Assembly (NCBI GenBank): GCA_013695335.1
Contig: JACDAR010000309.1
Location: forward strand, 1 to 6,845
DNA length: 6,845 bases
Source: Rubrobacter sp.
GTDB lineage: Bacteria > Actinomycetota > Rubrobacteria > Rubrobacterales > Rubrobacteraceae
Direction of reading: 5' to 3'
Positions within the stretch are counted from its first letter, which is position 1. Each line of letters opens with the position of its first letter. Shown in pieces: positions 1-4,530 of this stretch. The notes beneath the pieces are model-generated. The model saw only the letters and a list, made by a program, of their open reading frames with translations. It made no database searches and had not been told where the DNA came from. The translations under genes were made by a program, and so were the position numbers.

Positions 1-68
1 CCCTTGAGCATCTGGGCCATCCCGCTCTTCACCCTAAACGTTCCTGTCTGTTGCCCGTTCTTCGCCAT
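1..68 (-). CDS. pdxS: Pyridoxal 5'-phosphate synthase, synthase subunit PdxS (N-terminal fragment)
   Basis: Only the first 22 codons are inside the window; the gene continues past the left edge. The translated start contains TGTFRVKSGMAQMLKG, which matches the conserved N-terminal signature of the PdxS/YaaD/SNZ family (TGT-x-RVK-x-GMA-x-MLKGGVIMDV). PdxS is a TIM-barrel enzyme that makes pyridoxal 5'-phosphate from ribose 5-phosphate, glyceraldehyde 3-phosphate and ammonia supplied by the glutaminase PdxT. The catalytic lysines lie outside the window. The ATG at 68-66 is preceded by GGGAG (79-75) six bases upstream, a good SD. It lies downstream of the small-protein operon on the same strand but is separated by 113 bp carrying its own promoter-like elements, so it is probably transcribed separately. 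The identification rests on a short but very characteristic peptide. Confidence 0.85.
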   Translation of the reverse strand, partial: MAKNGQQTGTFRVKSGMAQMLK

Positions 69-107
69 ACGCGTCTCCCGTAATGCCTACTAGAATCTTG
101 AATAGAT

Positions 108-136
108 ATCTTACTACCGGCGACCGATGTCGCCAA
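108..136 (-). promoter_or_regulatory. Candidate sigma-70-type promoter for pdxS
   Basis: On the minus strand, TTGGCG (136-131) and TAAGAT (113-108) are separated by exactly 17 bp, each matching the -35 and -10 consensus at 4 of 6 positions. Transcription would start near position 101, giving a leader of about 33 nt that includes the GGGAG ribosome binding site. This is a consensus match only; the upstream operon could also read through. Confidence 0.45.
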
Positions 137-159
137 ACGGATGAAGGGGTCTGGAAGGC

Positions 160-187
160 TTCAGGTATCAGGTTTCAGGTTTCAGTT
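160..187. repeat. Short tandem heptamer repeat (TTCAGGT, four units)
   Basis: Four consecutive 7-base units are visible: TTCAGGT (160-166), ATCAGGT (167-173), TTCAGGT (174-180) and a degenerate TTCAGTT (181-187). The TGA stop of the upstream small-protein gene (184-182, minus strand) lies inside the last unit, so the array starts exactly at the end of that coding region. It fills the gap between the end of the operon and the pdxS promoter. It has no spacers and no obvious hairpin. Function unknown; it could be a dispersed intergenic repeat or simple slippage sequence. Confidence 0.6.
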
Positions 188-403
188 GATGTTCTTTGAT
201 CGCCGTCCGTGCCTCCGGCGCTCTCTGGCGTACTCCTCGGAGAATTTCTTGAGGAATGCCCTGGCCGCATGGCCCGCCGCGCGTTTCGCCGCGGGAAAGG
301 CCACGATCGCCTCCCGACGCGCTACCTCGGATACCTTCTTCAAGACCCGGACCCTGACGGCCAGCTCCGCCGCGCCTTCCTCGCCATGGGGCTCGCCAGT
401 CAT
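182..403 (-). CDS. Small basic helical protein of unknown function (73 aa), last gene of the operon
   Basis: I do not recognise a family. The 73-residue product has no signal peptide, no cysteine and no hydrophobic stretch long enough for a membrane helix. From about residue 12 to 65 it is rich in Ala, Lys, Arg and Glu with a periodicity suggesting one or two long amphipathic helices, and it ends in a very basic tail (ARERRRHGRRSKN). The ATG at 403-401 overlaps the TGA of the preceding gene (402-400) in an ATGA arrangement, which supports both the start choice and translational coupling. A KRAAGH motif near residues 40-45 resembles KKAAGH in the upstream small protein, so the two may be distant paralogues. 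Its existence as a gene is supported by tight packing and by sitting in the same operon; the function cannot be read. Confidence 0.6.
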   Translation of the reverse strand: MTGEPHGEEGAAELAVRVRVLKKVSEVARREAIVAFPAAKRAAGHAARAFLKKFSEEYARERRRHGRRSKNIN

Positions 404-606
404 TCGATCTCGATGCGCTGCCGTTGCGAAGCTGTGGACGAATCCTGCGTTTTCTCAGGCTTCGCGAGCGCGGCCACGCCCCTCAGCGCCTCGAACCCGG
501 CCTTTCTGAAGTGCCCGGCGGCCTTCTTGCGCCGCTCTCCGGGCACGAGTATGTAGGCGACCGCGCCGATCACGCTGCCTCCCTCGCGCCGTCCGGGGTC
601 ATGCAT
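400..606 (-). CDS. Small protein of unknown function (68 aa), possibly YtxH-like, downstream of the ArsA-type ATPase
   Basis: The product has a short charged N-terminus, then a hydrophobic Gly-containing stretch (GGSVIGAVAYILVPG, about residues 8-22), then a basic Ala-rich helix (RRKKAAGHFRKAGFEALRG) and a Glu/Gln-rich tail. A short glycine-containing hydrophobic segment followed by a basic helix is reminiscent of YtxH-type small envelope proteins, but this is a resemblance in layout rather than a firm family match. I chose the ATG at 606 over the GTG at 609 because a GAGG motif at 617-614 is 7 nt from the ATG and only 4 nt from the GTG. The gene starts inside the end of the ATPase gene (8 bp overlap) and ends overlapping the next small gene by ATGA, so it is very likely co-translated with both. 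Confidence 0.6.
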   Translation of the reverse strand: MHDPGRREGGSVIGAVAYILVPGERRKKAAGHFRKAGFEALRGVAALAKPEKTQDSSTASQRQRIEIE

Positions 607-1771
607 CACCGAGCCTCACTTTCAGGTGTCCGTCCTCGATGCTGGCGCCGGTCGCAGAAAGCCGGGCCAGAGAGTCGGGGAGCAGGATGTTGCGCCGGTA
701 GTTCCCGACCTTCACGAACAACTCGGCCCCGTTCTTGGAGAGGTCCACGTCCCGCTTCTCCGCCAGCGGAAGGTTGAACGTCACCTCGTAGCCACCGTCG
801 CCGTTCTTCACAATGTCATGCGCCATGCCCCGGAACATCATCCCCAGAGGGTCCACGCCCTCGAATACCTCGTCGGCCAGCGCCCCCAGGGCTTCCAGTC
901 CGTACATCTCGCGGTCGAACAGGCGGGCCTTGAGGATCGGGATCGGTGCGAACGACTCTTCGATGGTTTCCATGTGCCGGGCCTGCGCCTCGCGCCAGCG
1001 GGCGAAGTACGGGTCGGTCACGGACTCAGGCAGGATGCGGTTCACGACCACGGCGTCCACACCGTAGTCGTACAGGTTCAGGTACGTGTACGCGCGGCGG
1101 GCCTCGGCGACTACCATCTTCTCGGCGTTCACGACCAGGCGCACCGAGGCGTTGTCCCTGTTCGTCAGGATCTCCTCGACGCCAGCGATAGCCTCGTAGA
1201 ATCGCTGCCCGGCGGCAAAGACGCTGTCGTCGGGGAAGGGAGGCAGAGACCTCGCCCGGCTGGCGAATGGCCGCACCAGCTTGGCGGCGCGGCGTTGGAT
1301 CGGGAAGATCTTCTCTATGTACCAACTCATTTGATCCGGAAGGCTCAGCAGCTTCAGCGTCTCCCCCGTCGGAGCCGCATCCACCACCAGCGCATCGTAC
1401 TTATCCTCCTGATGATGCCGCCTGACCATCAGCAACCCGAAAAGCTCATCCATGCCAGGCAGCATCGCCAGTTCCTCTGCGGCGAGTGTGTTCGCGCCCT
1501 GCCACTCGAAGACCGTGGACATGTACGATTGAATCTCGGCCCAGTTGTCCTCGATCATGGAAGTGTGGTCCATCTCCTGCGCCCAAACCCCGGCCGACAT
1601 CTCCTTCGGCTCTGGCCCGATGTGCGTGTCGAAGGCGTCCGAGAGCGAGTGTGCCGGGTCGGTGCTCATCACAAGCACCCTCTTGCCTGACTCCGCAGCC
1701 TGGAGCGCCGTCGCCGCCGCCACGCTCGTCTTCCCAACGCCGCCCTTGCCCGTGTACAGAATAGTCCTCAC
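599..1771 (-). CDS. ArsA/Get3-family ATPase with C-terminal Hsp20-like domain (390 aa)
   Basis: The family uses ATP-driven dimer closure either to power arsenite export (ArsA) or to bind hydrophobic membrane-protein tails (Get3/TRC40). The deviant Walker A P-loop GKGGVGKT is at residues 8-15, switch I DPAHSL at 38-43, and switch II DAAPTGET at 131-138. A VVNRILPE segment, typical of the family, follows. The last ~64 residues (from GYEVTFNLPL) form a short beta-rich module fitting the ArsA_HSP20 domain, an alpha-crystallin-like fold found fused to bacterial ArsA homologues. No cysteine occurs anywhere in the protein, so the arsenite-binding cysteines of E. coli ArsA and the CxxC zinc site of eukaryotic Get3 are both absent. 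The GTG start (1771-1769) overlaps the TGA of the site-2 protease as GTGA; an open frame continues upstream to 2164, but that part is out-of-frame protease sequence. No arsenic genes are nearby, so a targeting or chaperone role is more likely than arsenic pumping. Confidence 0.9.
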   Translation of the reverse strand: MRTILYTGKGGVGKTSVAAATALQAAESGKRVLVMSTDPAHSLSDAFDTHIGPEPKEMSAGVWAQEMDHTSMIEDNWAEIQSYMSTVFEWQGANTLAAEELAMLPGMDELFGLLMVRRHHQEDKYDALVVDAAPTGETLKLLSLPDQMSWYIEKIFPIQRRAAKLVRPFASRARSLPPFPDDSVFAAGQRFYEAIAGVEEILTNRDNASVRLVVNAEKMVVAEARRAYTYLNLYDYGVDAVVVNRILPESVTDPYFARWREAQARHMETIEESFAPIPILKARLFDREMYGLEALGALADEVFEGVDPLGMMFRGMAHDIVKNGDGGYEVTFNLPLAEKRDVDLSKNGAELFVKVGNYRRNILLPDSLARLSATGASIEDGHLKVRLGDA

Positions 1772-2649
1772 TGCATCACCGCCGCCGGGTTCGCTACGTG
1801 TGTGGCGGCCATGCCGAGGCCGAGGAGTGCGATCATACCGAAGTACACCAGCCCAACCAGGAACCGCTGCATCGGCTCCATCTCCTGATACGCGCGCCCC
1901 TCTGGCGTGTTCCGGCTCCGCCAGCGCCGCCACAGTTCCACACCACCAAGGATGCCGATGAATATGAGGATCGGGTTCGGTTGCACGAAGAGCAGCGCCA
2001 CGAGGCCCACTATCCCAACAAGCCAGAACACGGGCGAAAGCGCCCCAACGGCCCTCCCGCCGTCGAGTGGCAGCATTGGCAGCAAGTTGAAGAGGTTCAG
2101 GAAGAAACCGATATACGCCAGCCCCAGGAACAAAGGCAGCTGCGTCAGTTCGTATATTCCCCACGCGCCGAGGGCGCCGAGCGAACCAACCACAGGCCCG
2201 GCCAGCGCGACCCGCGCTTCGGCTAGTGCGTTCTTCGGCATCTGCTTCATGGCAACGAAAGCGCCGAGGAAAGGTATGAACATCGGGGCCGAAGCCGCGA
2301 TGCCCTCACGCTTGAGCTGGATTACGTGGCCCATCTCGTGGACCCAGATCAGGACCACGAACCCGACCGCGAACCACACGGGAAACAGCAGCGCGTAAGC
2401 CCCGATGCTCACGATCATGGAGAGCGCCGTCCCCAGGAACTTCACCTTGAGCAACAGCAGCAAGAGCCACTTGAACTTAGCCAGCAGAACACCAACCGTA
2501 GCAAGCGGCGCGAGGAAGCGTTTCAGGAAGCTTCCAACACCCGTCGGCCTCGAAGGTTCGTAGCTTGGCCCTTCGGGCCGCTCTTCGAGGTCGCTGCGGA
2601 AGATGGGCTCCCTGGGCTGGTCACCCTGTGGGGAAAAATATCTGTCCAT
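1768..2649 (-). CDS. Site-2 protease family intramembrane zinc metalloprotease (M50, 293 aa)
   Basis: The protein is strongly hydrophobic with several membrane segments (roughly residues 45-68, 72-103, 143-165, 171-192, 203-239 and 263-283) after a charged, proline-rich N-terminus of about 40 residues. HEMGH at 104-108 is the HExxH zinc motif with the catalytic glutamate. NLLPMLPLDGGR at 188-199 is the second M50 signature (N-x2-P-x2-PLDGGR) whose Asp is the third zinc ligand. ARVALAGP at 145-152 matches the conserved A-x-AGP loop. There is no PDZ or CBS domain, so this is a minimal S2P. Such proteases cleave membrane helices, for example of anti-sigma factors, but none is encoded here and the substrate is unknown. 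The ATG start has no close SD; a TATAAT box ends 6 nt before it. Its TGA overlaps the GTG of the ATPase gene. Confidence 0.93.
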   Translation of the reverse strand: MDRYFSPQGDQPREPIFRSDLEERPEGPSYEPSRPTGVGSFLKRFLAPLATVGVLLAKFKWLLLLLLKVKFLGTALSMIVSIGAYALLFPVWFAVGFVVLIWVHEMGHVIQLKREGIAASAPMFIPFLGAFVAMKQMPKNALAEARVALAGPVVGSLGALGAWGIYELTQLPLFLGLAYIGFFLNLFNLLPMLPLDGGRAVGALSPVFWLVGIVGLVALLFVQPNPILIFIGILGGVELWRRWRSRNTPEGRAYQEMEPMQRFLVGLVYFGMIALLGLGMAATHVANPAAVMQ

Positions 2650-2655
2650 ACTGGG

Positions 2656-2661
2656 ATTATA
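2656..2661 (-). promoter_or_regulatory. Perfect TATAAT -10 box; predicted leaderless start of the site-2 protease gene
   Basis: In the 41-bp gap after the DksA-like gene, the minus strand reads TATAATCCCAGTATG: the consensus -10 hexamer, 6 nt, then the start codon. A transcript starting at the usual ~7 nt downstream would begin at the A of the ATG. No good -35 hexamer is seen; the best candidate, TTACTA, would need a 19-bp spacer. GGCGGA lies 12 nt upstream of the ATG, rather far for an SD, so a leadered read-through transcript from upstream cannot be excluded. Confidence 0.5.
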
Positions 2662-2690
2662 TCCGCCGATGTGGATCTGGTAGTAAGGCG

Positions 2691-3059
2691 TTACCCTCCC
2701 AGGCGTTGCTGCTCTTCGACCGTCCTTATGGCCTCTGGCATCGCTTCGAGCCGACCCTGCGGAATAGACTCGCCGCTCTCGTCAGAGAGCCCGTAGGTAC
2801 CCTCGCCTATTTTCTCCAGGGCGCGCTCCACGTCTTCGAGCCGCTTCCCGACCTGTCCGCCTATGGTGGCGTCCATCTCGCGGTCGAAGATGCTCTGGCT
2901 TATGTCACCGGAGTCCGTCTGGGTATCACCCTCGCTCTCTCCCCGGTCCTGCTCGTCCTCTTCCATGCCGCGTTGAATTCGCAGCAACTCTTCCCGTACT
3001 TCCTGCAATCGCTCTCTCTGCTGCGAGACGAACTGCTCGTCAAGGTCGTTGTTAGCCAT
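2691..3059 (-). CDS. DksA/TraR-family-like protein lacking the zinc-finger cysteines (122 aa)
   Basis: DksA/TraR proteins bind RNA polymerase through its secondary channel and modulate transcription initiation. The N-terminal ~36 residues are charged and helical, followed by an acidic Gln/Ser-rich linker (38-52) and a second helix (about 56-84). The end then aligns with the zf-dskA_traR pattern: GTYG at 87-90 and IPQGRLEAMP at 99-108. Where the family has four zinc cysteines with C-x2-C-x17-C-x2-C spacing, this protein has Ser92, Ser95, Thr113 and Glu116, with the spacing intact. There are no cysteines at all. An ATG at 3059-3057 follows GGGAGG (3069-3064), a strong SD, so this gene has a translated leader, unlike its neighbours. 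It lies 54 bp after the phosphoesterase gene and 41 bp before the protease gene. It may act on RNA polymerase or be a stress-linked derivative; the family call is strong, the activity uncertain. Confidence 0.85.
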   Translation of the reverse strand: MANNDLDEQFVSQQRERLQEVREELLRIQRGMEEDEQDRGESEGDTQTDSGDISQSIFDREMDATIGGQVGKRLEDVERALEKIGEGTYGLSDESGESIPQGRLEAMPEAIRTVEEQQRLGG

Positions 3060-3081
3060 GATCCCTCCCAGGTTCAGATTC

Positions 3082-3102
3082 GAAAATGAATATTCCCTTT
3101 TC
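3082..3102. promoter_or_regulatory. Imperfect palindrome upstream of the DksA-like gene (possible operator)
   Basis: GAAAA and TTTTC flank a perfect GAATATTC core, with 1 and 2 unpaired bases between the core and the outer arms. It sits 23 bp upstream of the ATG of the DksA-like gene in a locally AT-rich spot of an otherwise GC-rich region. The symmetry would suit a dimeric repressor, and the AT-rich core could also contain a -10 element, but I see no convincing -35 partner. Speculative. Confidence 0.25.
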
Positions 3103-3113
3103 AGAGGTTATCA

Positions 3114-4466
3114 CTACACTGTGGCATCCGCCCGCACCCTGGGCTTCGATCCTTGTGATGGTTGATCCGGAATCCGGCCCCAGGATATGAGGCGTTCGAC
3201 CCTGCTGAGGCGCTGCCCCGCAGGCTTGGGATACTCCCACAATTCCACACCCAATCCCGCGTCGCCAGCCGAAACGACAACGTACGTCAGCACGAACTTC
3301 GACACGAAGATCGGAGGCCCCTTCAGGCGCGGCGAGACAGGCTGAAGCTGCCGCAACCAGCATCCGGAGTTCACCATCACCGTCGCCCTGCCGCTTCCGT
3401 TCTCCACGGTTTCCAGAGATGGAAGGTGCGTGTGGCCCGATACGAACACGTCAATCGTCGTGGGATCCAGGTCTGGCGCCATCGGCAGGCGGGCTTGACC
3501 GTTCAGGATTGAGCGGATCTTGTCCTGCGACATCTGGGCTGGCGAATAGCGCGGGCCGCCCGGGGTCGTGGTGGCCATAATCCTGCGAACCGTGTGCCGG
3601 ATCACCAGGAAGAACACGGCGAAGATGAGCAGGATCACGAACCCGAAGATCACGATGTCGAGGAAGAGCGCGTGGATGTGCGGGAATGCGCGGCCCCGCC
3701 CTATAAATTCTCCCGAACCAGTGGCGGCGCGCACCACGAAGTACGCCGCGAGCCTGTACACGAGGTACGCAAAGAGCATTGGCAGGAGCAGGTACGAAGC
3801 AACTTTCCCGACGAAATCATAGAAGTAGCGGCCTGCGACCCAACGCGGTATCGCAACCAGCGGATAGACCATCTTTATCTCCGAGAGATCCAGGCCCCCG
3901 GAAATCCTCCCGAAAGGCGCGACGCGGCGCGTGAAATCCATGACTACGTGATGGCCGAGCGGCGTATCCAGCGGATCGTGATAGTCCTCCACGATGTTCG
4001 CGGCATCCAACTGGTTTCCGTGCTCGCAGTAGATCGTCTTCCATTCTCCACCGACCTTCAGGTAAGCCAGATAGCTGTAGGCAAACTCGTCCACAAGCCC
4101 CAGTTCGCTGAGTGTCTTCTGGATGTCCGGGTTCCAGAACGACTCAGCGTCGTGGTTGCCGGGGAGGTAGATCACCCGTTTCGCTTCCTTCTCCCGAAAT
4201 TTTCCGAGGGCGTCAAAGAGCGCCTCGTACTCGGGACGCGAGATCGTGAGGGATGCCCGGTTTGCGTTCTCCGGCACGATGCCTATTTGCAGGAAGTCGA
4301 AGAAATCCCCGGCCAGGACCAACTCGACAGGCCCATCACGATCCGTCAGCCCTTCGAGAAGCGCGCGCAATTCTTCGGGAGATTCGAACCCGTCGCAACC
4401 GGGATCCCCCCCAATATGGGAATCCGACACGAAGACGATGGTCGTGCCTTCTCGCAACTTCAGCAT
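3114..4466 (-). CDS. Calcineurin-like metallophosphoesterase with two membrane helices inserted in the domain (450 aa)
   Basis: All canonical dinuclear-metal motifs are present in order: D-x-H (Asp15, His17), GDFFD (53-57), GNHD (103-106), a His in CEHGN (His149) and GHTH (344-347). The enzyme should hydrolyse phosphomono- or diesters. The start resembles the LpxH / UDP-diacylglucosamine-pyrophosphatase branch in style, but the substrate cannot be read. Unusually, two strongly hydrophobic segments (about 224-245 and 265-289) lie between His149 and GHTH, so the catalytic domain would be split by a membrane hairpin, with both halves on the same face. The ~60 residues after the last beta strand are basic and probably disordered. 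The ATG at 4466 has no SD but follows TATAAT by 7 nt. It is divergent from a lipid glycosyltransferase, which suggests a lipid or envelope substrate. Confidence 0.88.
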   Translation of the reverse strand: MLKLREGTTIVFVSDSHIGGDPGCDGFESPEELRALLEGLTDRDGPVELVLAGDFFDFLQIGIVPENANRASLTISRPEYEALFDALGKFREKEAKRVIYLPGNHDAESFWNPDIQKTLSELGLVDEFAYSYLAYLKVGGEWKTIYCEHGNQLDAANIVEDYHDPLDTPLGHHVVMDFTRRVAPFGRISGGLDLSEIKMVYPLVAIPRWVAGRYFYDFVGKVASYLLLPMLFAYLVYRLAAYFVVRAATGSGEFIGRGRAFPHIHALFLDIVIFGFVILLIFAVFFLVIRHTVRRIMATTTPGGPRYSPAQMSQDKIRSILNGQARLPMAPDLDPTTIDVFVSGHTHLPSLETVENGSGRATVMVNSGCWLRQLQPVSPRLKGPPIFVSKFVLTYVVVSAGDAGLGVELWEYPKPAGQRLSRVERLISWGRIPDQPSQGSKPRVRADATV

Positions 4467-4473
4467 CGCGAGT

Positions 4474-4479
4474 ATTATA
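4474..4479 (-). promoter_or_regulatory. Perfect TATAAT -10 box; predicted leaderless start of the metallophosphoesterase gene
   Basis: The minus strand reads TATAATACTCGCGATG: the -10 consensus, 7 nt, then the start codon. Initiation at the usual distance would fall at or one base before the ATG, leaving no room for an SD. At a 17-bp spacing the -35 position would be AACCGG (4502-4497), which is far from consensus and overlaps the equivalent position of the divergent promoter. Confidence 0.55.
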
Positions 4480-4518
4480 ACTTCGCCGTGAACCTTCCGG
4501 TTAGATGTGCTATCTGGC

Positions 4519-4524
4519 TATAAT
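4519..4524 (+). promoter_or_regulatory. Perfect TATAAT -10 box; predicted leaderless start of the glycosyltransferase gene
   Basis: The sequence is TATAATTCTTGCATG: -10 consensus, 6 nt, start codon, the same spacing as at the site-2 protease gene. There is no SD before the ATG. No good -35 is present; TTCCGG at 4495-4500 would sit at an 18-bp spacing. It lies back to back with the phosphoesterase -10 box, the two being 39 bp apart around the short palindrome AACC-TTCC-GGTT (4491-4502). Confidence 0.55.
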
Positions 4525-4530
4525 TCTTGC

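Noticed and set aside
152..165. Hairpin or terminator at the end of the small-protein operon (CTGGAAG / CTTCAG)
   Set aside because: The arms are separated by one base and need a bulge, so no realistic loop forms, and no T-run follows.
160..187. CRISPR array
   Set aside because: Units are only 7 bp, directly adjacent and without spacers; no cas genes.
626..1690. Long plus-strand open frame antisense to the ATPase gene
   Set aside because: Composition is typical of a GC-rich antisense shadow (His, Arg, Gln, Val rich, no recognisable motifs), while the opposite strand encodes a clear ArsA protein.
599..1771. Arsenic-resistance operon
   Set aside because: No permease, reductase, ArsD or ArsR gene is nearby, and the ATPase lacks cysteines.
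1772..2164. N-terminal extension of the ArsA-type ATPase frame by ~130 residues
   Set aside because: The extension is the out-of-frame shadow of the site-2 protease gene; the family N-terminus (ILYTGKGGVGKT) begins right after the GTG at 1771, which overlaps the protease stop.
3594..4523. Plus-strand open frame of ~309 codons antisense to the metallophosphoesterase
   Set aside because: No domain signature; the opposite strand carries all five phosphoesterase motifs in order.
4507..4530. Upstream GTG start for the glycosyltransferase
   Set aside because: It would lie before the TATAAT box, has no SD, and adds residues not typical of the family; the ATG at 4531 fits better.
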